Source of the DNA: Vanilla planifolia
Lineage: Eukaryota > Streptophyta > Magnoliopsida > Asparagales > Orchidaceae
NCBI GenBank assembly: GCA_023846275.1
Contig: CM043877.1
Location: forward strand, 11,081,107 to 11,145,106
Reading direction: 5' to 3'
Length of the DNA stretch: 64,000 nucleotides
Positions 1 to 12,211 of this stretch are shown one piece after another. Below the pieces are notes generated by a model that ran no database searches, had not been told where the DNA came from, and saw only the letters and a list, made by a program, of their open reading frames with translations. The position numbers and the translations under genes are program-made. Each line of letters opens with the position of its first letter. The stretch's first letter is position 1.

Positions 1-2930
1 GAGTCATCTGATGACCTTAACAAGATCTATTCTTCTTATTGAAGGCTATAGCAAGCCTCTCGAGATGTCTTTTTCTTTCCATGGAGTAATCTTCCCTTGA
101 ACCCAAAATTTCCTGGTAGATTGCTACTTGTAATTGTCTAATCCCTCAAGACCACTAAAGTCACACAACTTTGGGTTGGTTTTTTTGAGACTTACCAAAT
201 TTCTTTCAAGAAAATCTTGAAATTGTACTTCGCTTGAAGCCATCGTCCACGAGGTTATTACTAATTGAGGTTATTATCCTCGAGGCTATTTGGAACCCTC
301 TCATGTTTGTTTTATAACGGTTCAAATATCTCGACTCCCGTACCTCTTGAGAATATCTTTGTAAGGGTATTTCTTACTTTGCTAGTAGTTCATGATGTTA
401 TATCTTCTCTTCTAGTTATCTCATGAACTTAATGACTTCTAAAAATCTTTTATCTTAAATCTAATCTTTTGATCAACTAGAGCCTTAAAAGATGGGTTTT
501 CTAAAGTTTATAGAGGGTCACATTTTGATCATATAACCAAGGTAACTTGTTAAGACGTGCTCGTTATCCACAAAGAGGACACTTCAAACCTTGTTACAAT
601 AAATAGCTAGCCTAGTTGGTTAAAGATATCATGGAGAAACAAGAATGGCACTCTCATCAACCCATGTAACGTTATAAAGTTGTTGGTGACATTATGACTC
701 CATTTTTTTTTTTATCAACAAAAACCTTAGAAATAATTGGTGCCAAAATGACTAGCCATGGATGAACATACCTGATTTTGTGGTTAACTAGTGCTTAATC
801 ATACCTGAGCTTAGTTAGTGTGGATGTTTTTATTTCTAAGCTAACTTGGATTGTGTGGTTTGATTTAAGCATCTCTCGAAACCTTATTATCTTCGTGCTT
901 GGTTTTAAATAAGCAAGGTTAGGTATTTCGTGATGGTGCATTCTATTTGTATTGGCTTTCATAAAGCTTCATGCCAACTTTATGTTTTTTTGATGTATGA
1001 ATAGGACTCTTTATCTTGCTAGTATAGTACCATGGTTCACGTCCTGAGGAGGTTTCTTTGTGGGGTGGTGTAATAGTTGAGTTTATTGTATGTAATAGAA
1101 ATCTAAGTTCCTAATTAAATCTTAACTTTTTCTCATTTGTGTTTACCCATAAATCACTAATAGTTTAATTGTAAGTTAATCAATGCCTATCTTACTTGCT
1201 AAATAGCTCATTGGAGAAGTCAAATACGAAACTTCTTGCAAATGCCTCCATTATAATATTGAGCCAAAAACCTCTTCTAGGTATTAGATTGAATTGATGA
1301 AGATTGAAGGCAGAAGGTGATGCTAAAACATTATACAGATCCAGTTTTGATGAAGCCATCATCATATTTTGTCATGTTGATAAAAAGTAAGTTTAATGAT
1401 GTGGGTTGTAATGTTATGGTGATTAGGCTTCAGGATGATCACTTTATATTTTGTGGTTATCTTTGCATGATGATGAGGAGCTATGAGTTTGTAGGAAGAA
1501 CAAATGCAAACTTGCATTCACATTCTTTCAGTTAGCTTTTTGTATTATATTGTTTTTTACTGTGGTATAAGGTATTATTAATTGTTAATGAACCTTGAGT
1601 TGGTAATTGTTAATGAATGTTTAGTTTATGGCTTTAATTAGACCAATAGTTTGTTACCTTTAAACTAACACATTTTCATTATTCCATAATGTCCATTTTC
1701 CTTGTTTTTTTATTATTTTATTTTTTGGGAAATGTTGAGGGAATAACATGTTTTTTTGCTATTAAAGAGCATTAAGCATGTGAAGATTGATATACTACTG
1801 TCAAACTTAATTAAGGCTTTTATCTTGTTGTTTTTATGTGTTAATTGTAGATATTCTTATAATTCAAATTCAAAATGAAGTATCATGATATACTTTTTTT
1901 TTGTTGATGAAATTGTATATGTTAATAAAAGTAGAGAAGGTATAATAACTAATTGGACTTATTGAGAGTGAATTTGGAGTGTAAGCAATTTTATGATATT
2001 GGATCTAAAAAGGTTTATGGAATGCAAGTTTAACTACAATGTAATTTTTATTTTTGTAAACTTTGTGGGTGGAAACTCATTGACATTAGAAAGGTGAATT
2101 GGGAAGAGTTTGTGAATTTTCTTGTTGTATTTTCATCACAATGTTAATTTAGTTAGTCATTTGATAATTTTTATGCATTTTTTCTTCATCTAATAGAGTT
2201 TTAATTATATATATTTTTGTATAATAAAGTTAATTTTTTGAAACGTGATATTTGTTTATTAAAATATTATTAAATAGATATGATTTTGGCAAATGTGTCA
2301 TGGTTTCAAATATTGTAAAAAAACTTTATTTGAACATACTATTGAAAAGAATGCTTCAATAAGAATTTAATAATATTGAGTGGATAAGTTTTTGTTGTCT
2401 AAATAAATAATTAATTTTTTTAAAAAAATAATAGTAATTTTTAAAATTTTTAAAGGTGTATAGGAAATTTTGTCTTCTTTCTTAATTGTCTTAGTTTGGA
2501 ATAAAAGTTAGTAATATGCTTTTGTAGACATTATCTACAATATATTTGGGTGATGATATCTTTATAGGTGACGTGACCTCGTGTTATAGGGTGAGAATTA
2601 CCCTTATATTCAGATGCATATGGAGCCATTGGTACTCTATGTATGATGATTAATGTTAGGATGCCTCTTTATTTGGTTGGTATTTATCAATATCATATGA
2701 TATTGGTTATTGGATTTAGAAGATAATAATTTAAAAGGATTTTTGATTTTTATGAAAAATAATATAATAAAAAATCTATAATAAAGAAATAAAAAGGAAG
2801 CCTTTTGGCATTGTGTTATGCTTTCATTTATGTCGTGGTTATGCCTTTATGAATTTATGGCATTTTATTATTAGAACATTATTTCGGGCTGTATTAAAAC
2901 TGCTGGGTATGAAGATGACAGAGTAATTGC
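1..2930. other. AT-rich intergenic DNA, no gene recognised
   Basis: No exon chain, RNA gene or transposon domain could be recognised on either strand. The first 700 bases have a more mixed composition than the rest and may be decayed transposon coding sequence, but no motif supports a family. A 72-codon open frame near 1,317-1,535 has no recognisable domain and sits in low-complexity AT-rich sequence, so it is not called as a gene. Confidence 0.5.
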
Positions 2931-2959
2931 TCTATATATATCTTAGGGATAAGAATCAT

Positions 2960-5091
2960 CAGGCAAGGATAGCTCCTTCTAGGTTTCTAGTTTGAGTATT
3001 AGGATAAATCATCTTATATCGATTATAAATCAATGATTTTAGGTTTTATGTGTGATGCCATAGTTTTAAGATAGCGTGGCATCTCTTGGGACTTAAGCGG
3101 ATAATACATCGATATAGTGAGACTAGATCATCAAAAAAATGGTATAACTTTACCTTCTCTAGTCTAATGTGGTTAAAGAATGAACAAAATAGAAGTTAAT
3201 GGATTTGTAAAATCGAAGATTAAAGAGGACAAAAATTGATCACTATATGATGTCTTTGGGAGAGAAATCAACAAATAAAATGTAACTCTTAACAAGTTTT
3301 TTGGTAGAGGGATAAATAGATAAATAATCACACATCAACTATAAATAAAGGATTTTGAGATTTATTTGTGATATTATGATCTTAAAATGTTGGAATAACT
3401 TTAGAAAAAAATCTTAGATTAAGATAAGATAATGTAAAAGGATAATACCTCAACAAAGTTGAACTAAGTCATTACATATATGGTATAAGAGTTACATTTT
3501 ATATACTATAATGTATTCACAGATGAGCCAAGCATAAGCTAGTGAAGTTATAACACTTAGAATTAGAGAGATCACGAAGTGATCGACGACTAATTTTAGG
3601 TGAATGGATAGTTTCATTTCATTTATGAAGTAAAGATTCTAAATTTTATATGTTATATTATGATATTAAGATGTTGAGATGATGAGATATCTTTTGAAAG
3701 AAAAGTTTATTTGGGTTGAGATAGGATGACTAAAGAAAATAATATATTAACATAATGAGATTAGGTTATTACAAATAGAGTAACAATGTTGTGCCTCTTA
3801 TCTAATGTGGTTTAAAGGTGAATCAAATAGAAGTTAGTGGACTTGTAACATATAAGATTAAATAAAGTGTAAAGACATCTCTAGGATGTCATAGGGAGAG
3901 GAATAATCGATAAGGATGGATTATTGTTAGGCTTTTAGGTGGAGTTGTATAGCTTTGAATAGTTGAACACCAACTATAAATGGAGATTATATGTTTTATT
4001 TTGTGATATCGTAATCTTTAAATGTTAAAGCATCTTAGGGGTCATGATCAACTTTGATTAGGATAGGATTACCTAAGAAGGTAATACATTGATATAGTAA
4101 GACTATGTCATTACGACATATAAAAGTTTTGGGCCTATAACACTATGATTGAAGATGGTAGATAGCGTTTGTCAGTCATGTCTTAGGGAGAATAATTATC
4201 AGATAATGAGCAGTTTATAATAAGGTTTTTGGTGGAGAGATGTAAGGGAGGATAGTCTTACATCTCTTGTGGATGAAAAGTCTCAACTTTATATGTGATA
4301 TTATAACCTTATTATGTTGAGGGTTTTTTAAGGAGCAACACCCACTTGTGTTAGGATAGGACAACTTGAAGAGATAATCCATTATCATAATGAAAGCACA
4401 TCATAAGTAAGGTGATAGATCTATATCTCTCATGTTTTTATTTTATTCAATGACAAACAAAGTAGAAGGTGGATTTATAACCCTTAGAATTGAATAGAGT
4501 AAGGAGTAATCACCTAGGCTTCTAAGTAAAGGGGCAAAAGAATAAATAATTCTATATCAATTATAGAGGAAAGATTTATGGCCTTATATGTGATAATGTT
4601 GTCTTAAAAAGTCGAAGTAAAATTTGGGAGAAAACCCATTTAGGTTGGGATGGGGTACCTCAAGTAGAAAACATCTCAACATAATGAGATCATATTGTCA
4701 CAAATATGGCATCATAACTATACCTCCTTTAATTCAATGTGATTTAAGGATTACCAAGTAGAAATTTTTCAATATATAACTCTTAAGATCATAGAGGATA
4801 GGAGTGATTGTTAGACGATACCTTAGGAAGAGAAATCATTAGATATATAATGGTTATTAATAGGCTTCTAAGTGATAGAATATAGAGTTTTATCATCACA
4901 CATCAATTATTGAGGATGATTCTCGATTTTATATGTGATATCATAGTTTTAAGATGTTGAGTTAGCTATTGTGAAAAAAAAACTTAGGTTAGAATGAGGT
5001 AACACAAGGTGATAATAACTTAATATTATGAGATTAGGCTATTACAACATGTTATAGTTGATGGGCTTGCACACTTAGGTTTTAAAATAAT
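2960..5091. repeat. Decayed tandem array, left part (units of about 290-350 bp)
   Basis: Seven diverged copies of one unit follow each other in the same orientation. A shared anchor resembling tttatatgtgatatcatag, followed by a variant of cttaagatgttgag, recurs near 3,044, 3,358, 3,645, 3,993, 4,288, 4,584 and 4,928, giving spacings of about 287-348 bp. Other shared blocks are variants of agtgagactaggtcatcaca, aggattgaagagagt and gtcttagggagaggaatcat. Just after the 'catcaca' block several units carry a variant of tggtatcagagc (for example near 3,139, 3,480 and 4,700), which resembles the tRNA-iMet primer-binding site of plant LTR elements. No coding potential was seen. The unit family is not identified. 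The array continues at 7,036 after an insertion. Confidence 0.75.
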
Positions 5092-7035
5092 GGTATCAGG
5101 GCCTCACCCAACTATATACTTAATTATTAATATAATTAATTATTAAATACAGATAAAAATTAGGTAAGAAAATTTAAGTAATGATATGATGATGAGATAA
5201 TGTTTTATGAATTCTAAGTAAAATCATATAAGTAAAAATAAATATCTATAACAAAACTTGTGATATAGAAATAAATATAGTATTAAATTATTATGTCATA
5301 TACATTCATTGCCAAGAAAATCCTCCCCTCATATCTCAAGAGTGAGGTCTTTTTTTATGTTATTAAAATCTTTAATTTTTGGTGTAATAGATGAATAATT
5401 TATGATATAAGTATCAATAAGATTTATAAATCTCAACAAATAAATCTTATAAGATAACTAAATATCATATCCTATAAGATCTTATCATATCATAAGCTAT
5501 GATGACAAATTATATGAAAAGTTTGAAATCATATCCAAAATAAGTTAGATGAAATATGAATGCTAGTTTACTTTGTTATTGTTAGTTTTTTTATTATTAG
5601 TTTTATCATTATTTCTAATTTTTAATATTTTATGTAATTGTTAGATCGAATTTCTTTTAAATCATTATCTTCGTTGGATCTAATAATCATATCGATTAAT
5701 ATTCTCTAATCGTCATTCATCCAATATATCCAAATAAAATTAGACATTTATTTGATATGCAGATCGATATTTTGTGATAACATTTACTGGGCCTAATGCT
5801 ATCCAGTAGGCATGGTACATATACTTTATGATAACATCCATTGGGCCTGGTGTTATTAATGTATATATATTGTAATTATAGTACATATATTTGACAGATA
5901 TTTATATGAAAATTGATATCTTATGATAACATTTATTGGGCTATGTCACAATGCATGTATGATATCTATACTTTGCAATAACATTTATTAGGCTCAGTGT
6001 CATCCATGTTATAGCACATACATTGATTGAGCATGTATTTAATCTGAAGATCGACCCACTACAATAACATGTGTTAGGCTTAGTATTTAGGATAATGTTT
6101 ATAGAAATTTAATTTTTAGTTTTTAATCATGTAATGTCATATGATGTGTTAGTCTAGATATATGAAATATATATGCTAGTCTAGATGTTATTTCAAAGAC
6201 AAAATATATTTCATTCTATTTTATTCATTCGTTATATTTTATTTATTTTTTAATTATTCTTTATATTATTATGCAACAAAGAAATCTATAGAAATAAGTG
6301 AGCCATGTAATTAATAAAGTTATGTAATTAGTGTAAAATGTCATCAATATCATATTAAGTTATAAATAATGCATAAGCAATTGCCATCATAATAGAATAT
6401 ATTATAAAAGAAATCATATAAAAATATAATAGTAATATTATGTTATATCATATGTTATAAATTTATCTATTTGATTTTACAAATCAGTTTTATGTATGAT
6501 TCTTGTTTTTTCTAAATTTGTTGTAATAAAATATATATGAAATGATCAATATGTATCATATGCATATTATATTTCTTAAGTCATTTTATTTATATAAATT
6601 TATTCTGAAGTTTTATTTTAGATTATACTTGTATGTTTTTCTCATCGTACATACCATCTGAGAAGTAAATATGTACTCTGAGCTATATCATATTTCTATA
6701 GTTCTTTGATTGTGATTCTTAAAACTAGCTCTCTGTTATTCATATTGCTTCTAAACATATCATGCAATTATTAGGATCATACCATATGCTCTCGCATTAC
6801 TTTAGCATGATTCATATTATCCAATGATCAACCAACACAATTCATAACATCATATAGCACAATTCATATTTTCTCTCTATCATGTTACCTTGTGAACCAA
6901 TCATATTACTATGATAATTTATTCGTAACATACGATCGATGCATTGTTCCTCTCTTCGTACTACATTATCTCCTTTGATCATATCTTATATTTTTATTAT
7001 TACTTTATCACTAAAACATAATAATGTATGAGTTT
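5092..7035 (-). mobile_element. Old LTR-like insertion inside the tandem array, related to the LTR at 46-48 kb
   Basis: This AT-rich block interrupts the tandem array, which resumes at about 7,036. It is a decayed relative of the LTR at 45,966-48,225 in the same orientation. Its left end (tatcagggcctcaccca) resembles the TGTCAAGCCCCCACC end of the young copy. Next come a region resembling 'cgttggatctaat..aatcat' (about 5,670), and a module series at about 5,755-6,090 in which gatcgata..tgataacattta..gggcct corresponds to gatcgataccctgcgatcca..gagcct in the young copy. A following block (about 6,070-6,100) also matches. Ends are approximate; the right end is set by where the array resumes, and no target duplication is recognisable. 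Differences are mostly C-to-T or G-to-A, as expected for an old methylated element. No GC-rich minisatellite remains. Confidence 0.65.
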
Positions 7036-7840
7036 CACAAATATGGAATCAAAGTCATACCACATTTTATCTTAAATGCTTGAGAATGAATTAAGAAAAA
7101 GTTTGTAGGCCTATAACACTCAGGATTGAAGGTAACAAAGAGTGATTATTAGATAGTGACTTAAGGAGAAGTCATTAGACAAATAAAGACTTTTAAATAA
7201 GTTTCTAAGTGAAAAGGTATATGGACTAAAAGTCTTATATTGGTTATAGAAGATAAATTATGGTTTTATATGTTATGTTTTAATCTTAATATATTAAGAC
7301 ATGTTTTGGAGGTAAAATTTATTTGGGTTAGGATGCATGACCCAAGAGAACAATTGTTAATATAGTGAGATTAGGTCATCACAAATATTGTAATAAAGCT
7401 ATACCTCCTCAAGTATGATGTGATTCAATGGTGAACCAAGTAGAAGATGATAGACCTATAATTCATAATATTAAATAATGCAATGCAAAGTGCAATCATT
7501 AGATGACGTCTTAGGAAAATGAATCGTCTAATAAGGACTTCTCGTAATAGGCATCTAGGTAGGGGATACAAGAATGAATAGTTTTACATCAGTTATGGAG
7601 AAAAGATTATAGGTTTTATATGTGATAGATATCATAGCCTTATAATATCAATGCATCTTTTGGGGGTATTGGGATAAGATAAGTCAAAGGAATAATACTT
7701 CTATAACTCTTCTAGTTTGATGTTGTTTAAGGATGAACAAAAATTAGAAAATCTTTGACCACCATAATTGAAGATAATGAGAAGTAATTACAAAGTGATG
7801 TTTCAAGAAGAGAAATGATTGAACAAAGAATAGTATGTAT
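7036..7840. repeat. Decayed tandem array, right part
   Basis: The array of the left part resumes here with the block cacaaatatggaatcaaagt, again a tRNA-iMet primer-site-like sequence, and continues through two more anchors near 7,264 and 7,614 (variants of ggttttatatgtgatatcatag). Subtracting the roughly 1.94 kb insertion makes the spacing across the break about 390 bp, close to the unit length. The remaining 460 bases up to 8,299 hold nothing recognisable. Confidence 0.7.
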
Positions 7841-8299
7841 ATGGGTATTGGGATTAATAACTAAGAAGGTGAGATAAAGAGGAAATAAATACTATGCCCT
7901 TATAACCTTCATATGATAGAAAAGTGATGAGAGCCTTGAGTTAAAAATTAAGATGTATTGGTCATGTCTCAAATAATTGATCATGTTAATCAGGGAGAAA
8001 ATAGAAGTGCTTGATTCAAATAATTAATGGATACAACTTTAAGTATTAAGTCAAGCTTGATAGATTTTGAGAAGCATAGACATAATTGTGATCACTTTAA
8101 AAAGAAACCCAACTAATTTTGTTTAAATAGAGATATAGTTTTGAACTTACTTTAAACAAAGTTAAACTTGAGATGTAATTTCCTTTGAGAAAAGAGAAGT
8201 TTACTTTTTTTTACCTCAAGTACTTGTATTGTTTATCAAAGCATAATTTCTCAAGGATACTTGGGTAGATAGTTTCAGCTAAGTTAACAAAATTATGAG

Positions 8300-9130
8300 A
8301 ATACAAGTGATGTAAATTATTAAAAACTTCATGAAGTTAAGCTATACCTTAGAAAGATTAAATAAGAGAAGAAAATTTACATACCATGGGTATAACTTTT
8401 TTAAGTGATCCCTACTCCATGATTAAGGTAGCTTAACTCTTTCTATTTATCTGAAATTGGTAGGCATTTTGTTTGATAATAGCCTTGATTAGATGCGAGG
8501 CTTGTCAATTTGGAGCAAGTTAGTGGAGACCCTCTTAGTAATGAGAGATCTTATGTTTTCTTTAAACAAGATCTCCAATTGAAAGGACATTTTCTTATGT
8601 GATTATTAAAACATTTCTCTATACTTCAATTTTTTTAGCTAATTTAAGCAAGAGCTAGAGCCTTCTAATTTCCTTATTAGATTGTCAAGCTCTCATTATG
8701 ACTTTGTCACTTTGAAACTTTTGAACTTCTAAACTCATAAAATAGAATGTTCTACTTCCATTATGAGTATAGTTTCAGAGCTATAGACCAAGCACAATGG
8801 TGATTCACCATTTGCTACAAAATTTGTGATTCAATAAACTTAAAACACACCAATAAGATTATTAGCCCAAGCCCTTTTCTTGTCATCAAGGCGTGGCTTT
8901 TGAATTTTCAATAGGCTTTTATTTGTTGCATTGTATTGTTTATTTGTTCAAGGATGAGCAACATACACATACTTAGGATGACATCCATATCTTTTGCAAA
9001 AGTTCTAAAGCTTTTTTTACTCATGGTTGCATTATCAATAATGATAGCAAAAGTTCTAAAGATGAATCTAACATCATCATAAGGGTTGTCAGGTGGAGGA
9101 AGATCCTCATGACCAAAAGAAATTGAAGCT
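8300..9130 (-). mobile_element. Ty3/gypsy retrotransposon remnant, integrase (minus strand)
   Basis: Translation of the minus strand, with frameshifts and stops, gives a series of integrase motifs in the right order. These are an FCKRYGCHPKYV-like segment (about 8,965-9,010), VAHP followed by ATNKSLL (about 8,910-8,960), KPRLDDKKRAWANNLIGV (about 8,860-8,905), an SPLCLVY-S-ET block (about 8,770-8,820) and a DLV-RK chromatin-side C-terminal block with remnants of 'LAPN..' and 'LI' (about 8,450-8,590). This matches the end of the integrase core and the C-terminal GPY-type domain of plant Ty3/gypsy polyproteins, probably of the TAT/Ogre group because of the 'LVYGSEA' type motif. Just upstream (about 9,070-9,110) a DLPPPDNPYDD segment is reminiscent of the gag-protease boundary, which would imply internal deletion; that part is weak. 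No LTRs were found. Non-functional. Confidence 0.7.
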
Positions 9131-10060
9131 TGGTCTACTTATCAAGTGGTCATATTGGCCACTAAAGACTTCTTAATCAATTTCGAAATTGACCTTTAGG
9201 AATAAACTTATTTCCCCTTGATATAACATAAGCTATTTGGATAAGGGCTTTTGTGGACACATCGTCATTCTTGGGAGGAAATATTTTAAAACCACTCCAA
9301 AGTTGAACTTATGAGAATGATGAATAAATATATTAGTTCCTTATGTACCTTTATTTTTTGATAAATTATTTATTTGCTCCCTCACAATTTTAATATATTT
9401 TATTTGTTCTAGATTTATATTGGGTTTTTCAATTATAAGCTTTTATGAATTGTTTGTTAATATAAAATAATGATTCATCAATAATATTAACATTTTCAAT
9501 TATCAAATTGGCCCTTTTATTAAAAATTCTAAACATTTTGAAGTTGAAGATTATTTTAAAAAATATTTTATTCATCCTATTATTATATATTTTAAACCCA
9601 ATATGAAATTGTAAAATTATTTGGAGATTGTTTATTGATGATATTAAATTTGATGTTTATAAAAAATACACATTTAAAAATAGATCATAATATTAGAGAA
9701 AAATGTACAAGTTTAATTTAATAATGTGTTTTTTATATTTTTATAACTACATAAATAAAAATATAATAAAATAAATAGAAACGTATCTATTTGTTGAGAA
9801 ATACAATTATGGCAACAAAGTTTGTTTCATTAAAAAAATAAATTAACATAAATGCTTGAAGTACACATCTGTGAAAAAGTTAGAATGTATTTTTTTTTTA
9901 ATATAAATAATTATCGTTTTTGAAAAATTTAAAAAATGAGAAAAAAATTTAAATTATAATTTAATTTTTATAAAAATTTTAAACATAATTAGTCAGATGT
10001 GTGATTGCCTTTTTCAAACATTTTATACATCAATATTTTAAATTTTGTTTAAATTATTTT
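9131..10060. other. AT-rich intergenic DNA upstream of the SPT2-type gene
   Basis: Extremely AT-rich sequence with runs of A and T and no open frame of note. Nothing recognised except that its left end may be the decayed continuation of the gypsy remnant. Confidence 0.5.
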
Positions 10061-10640
10061 TGTGTGATACGATATAAATTTTGTTTAAAGTTGTAGCTAA
10101 TAATAAATAAAATAAAAAACGGTCGTAATTGTGGTAGACCAGTTTCGTGCTTTCCTTTCGTCGTTCGCACGCCTCAACTCTTCCCGTCTCCTGCTCGTTC
10201 GGCTCTTGCATTTCTCCCTTTTCTCGCTTCTCTTCTGTCTGGCGCCGCCGCCACCTCCGCCTCCGCCTCCGCCTTCGGCAAAGGTCACCTCGTCGCCTCA
10301 TTCGCCCTTTACTGGCCCCCCTATTTCTTCCACTGTCCCTCGTTCTCGTTCCCGAACCTAGGGTTCGCCGTCAACGCAATCCTTCGTACTCCCGTTTCCT
10401 TCATAAACTTCCGCCGAAGAACTCGTGGGATCTCGAATCCCCGAAATAGTCGCCTCACCTTTCTCTTCCTTCCCTCTGTCATGTTACCCTAGCCATCGCT
10501 GCTGTGCCGCTGATTTCATCGCGGATTCGGTTATCGTTGCAGTCTTGGGACGCCATTGTCACCTTGAGATTTGCAACGCTTGTCCGTTATCCTGCTCTCC
10601 TCTTGTCTTCCCCATTGAGAATAGTACGATTTAGTTACTG
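10061..10640 (+). promoter_or_regulatory. Promoter and GC-rich 5' leader of the SPT2-type gene
   Basis: An abrupt switch from AT-rich to C/T- and GC-rich DNA at about 10,130 marks a typical plant promoter/leader. A TATA-like gatataaattt lies at about 10,070-10,082. The leader contains a pyrimidine-rich stretch and a trinucleotide run of gcc/cct/ccg type at about 10,240-10,275. Short open frames of up to 100 codons in this segment occur on both strands and look like composition effects. The leader is inferred to be spliced to the first coding exon at 12,212 through an intron of roughly 1.4 kb; possible donor gaggtagttg (about 10,810) and possible acceptor cttcag (about 12,195-12,200). Transcript data would be needed to fix both. 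Confidence 0.5.
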
Positions 10641-12211
10641 TTTCATATGATTTAGAATATTTTTTAAATGCACTATTATAATGCTTACATAGAACTATCT
10701 ATAATGATTGTGTGTTGACCTAAAGGTTATTTTTTTGTGTTTTAAGCCTTGCATAGATCTGTGGACCAAAGAGGGTTTTGGGAGACATTTGGTTGGAGTT
10801 ACGCACCTTGAGGTAGTTGACTCTTAATTGTTATTAGATGAGTGTATGTGCCATTGTTAGATACTCTTTTTCGTTAAATTGGTTAGGGTGAAGTTATATA
10901 TATTTTGGTGCATAACAACAATTCATAAAAGTTATTTTATTGCCTTATTTTTTTTGTTGTTGTTCATTAATATGTTGTGCTAGTTTGATTGTACTAGAAA
11001 TTTAATTTATCTTAATGTTATGCTATTACTGTACATTTTGGATGGGTAACATGATAACATTTGTTATTTTACATAGATTTGAGTAGACATATTTTTTATA
11101 ATATTAATTTAGTATAGAGTTTATGTTACTTTTGAGTTGGCATTGTCTTTGGTTATTTATTACATGTATTAGAGGAGTGTATGTATCCGATGTGTTTGTC
11201 TTATTGTCTTTTTTGTTTATGTTTCATGCTTTAGGTTTGTGATTTGTTGATAGCATGCAAGTTTGTACATTGATTAATAAATTTTATTCAAGCATATGAT
11301 ACACATTGACATTATGTTAATGTTAACTCTCTAGTTTTTTTAGTGCATTAATGCATCTGGATGGATTAGATAGTCAGTGGTACTCTTCAGATGTGTTATG
11401 TAGGATTAGCTAGATGGGTCAATGAGCTCATAGAGTGATGCCTTTTTTATCATATTGCTTCTTTCCTTCCTTCTAATTCAAGGTGATTGTGGTATATTAA
11501 CATGATCAGTACTATGGATTGATGAAAAATGTGATGATTGATGTGATATATATGTGCATTTATATATAGTTTATGTGTATTTTGACTTCCATTTTATGAA
11601 CATTACACATATGTTAGCATTTTCATTTTGTTTGCTTTAGTTATCGCCATAACACACTTTTTGTGCATTGTTGTTGTTCATTTGATTTTATTTAGATATG
11701 CATTGCAAACTTTGACTGTACATTCATGTTGTTGTTGCTTAATTAATAGTTATGCCATTCATTAAATTAATTTTGCATATTCGTGCCCAATTTCTTGTCA
11801 TTAATGTTTTAGTTGGTGGTTTCGTTTGTTGGTTTGCTTTGCAAATTCAAACATAGTTGTATCATATGTTTTCTAGATCTAGTTCATTTAATTTGTGGAT
11901 CATGTTGCAAAAGCATCATCAGTAGCTTATCTTTTGGAGACAAATATTTAGGAATCATATTATATTATTCCTGTTCATTAGCATTTTCCTTCAAGACCTT
12001 ATTTTATTTGAGTGTTATCATGTTGTTCTTTGTTTAAGACTATGCTAATCTCAAATTTCATAATTTTAGCACTTAGCTTTTGTATAAATCAATATTGGTT
12101 TGCTTTCGTTGGTTTGCTCATTGCATTTTGCTTTTAATTTTTTATATGCAACTATAGGTATTGCCAAGTGCTATAGTTTTTGAAACTTGACCCAACTTCA
12201 GAAGATTTGAA
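10641..12211 (+). other. Probable 5'-UTR intron of the SPT2-type gene
   Basis: T-rich sequence of intron-like composition lies between the GC-rich leader and the first coding exon. A 74-codon frame at 11,813-12,037 is hydrophobic purely because of T-richness and has no recognisable domain. Nothing else was seen. Confidence 0.45.

Noticed and set aside
300-360. Possible tRNA B-box-like ggttcaaatatctcga
   Set aside because: No box A, acceptor stem or cloverleaf pairing could be found around it.
10038-10449. Overlapping open frames of 63-100 codons on both strands in the SPT2 leader
   Set aside because: They follow the C/T-rich and trinucleotide composition (proline or arginine runs) and occur in several frames at once; the segment is better explained as a 5' leader.
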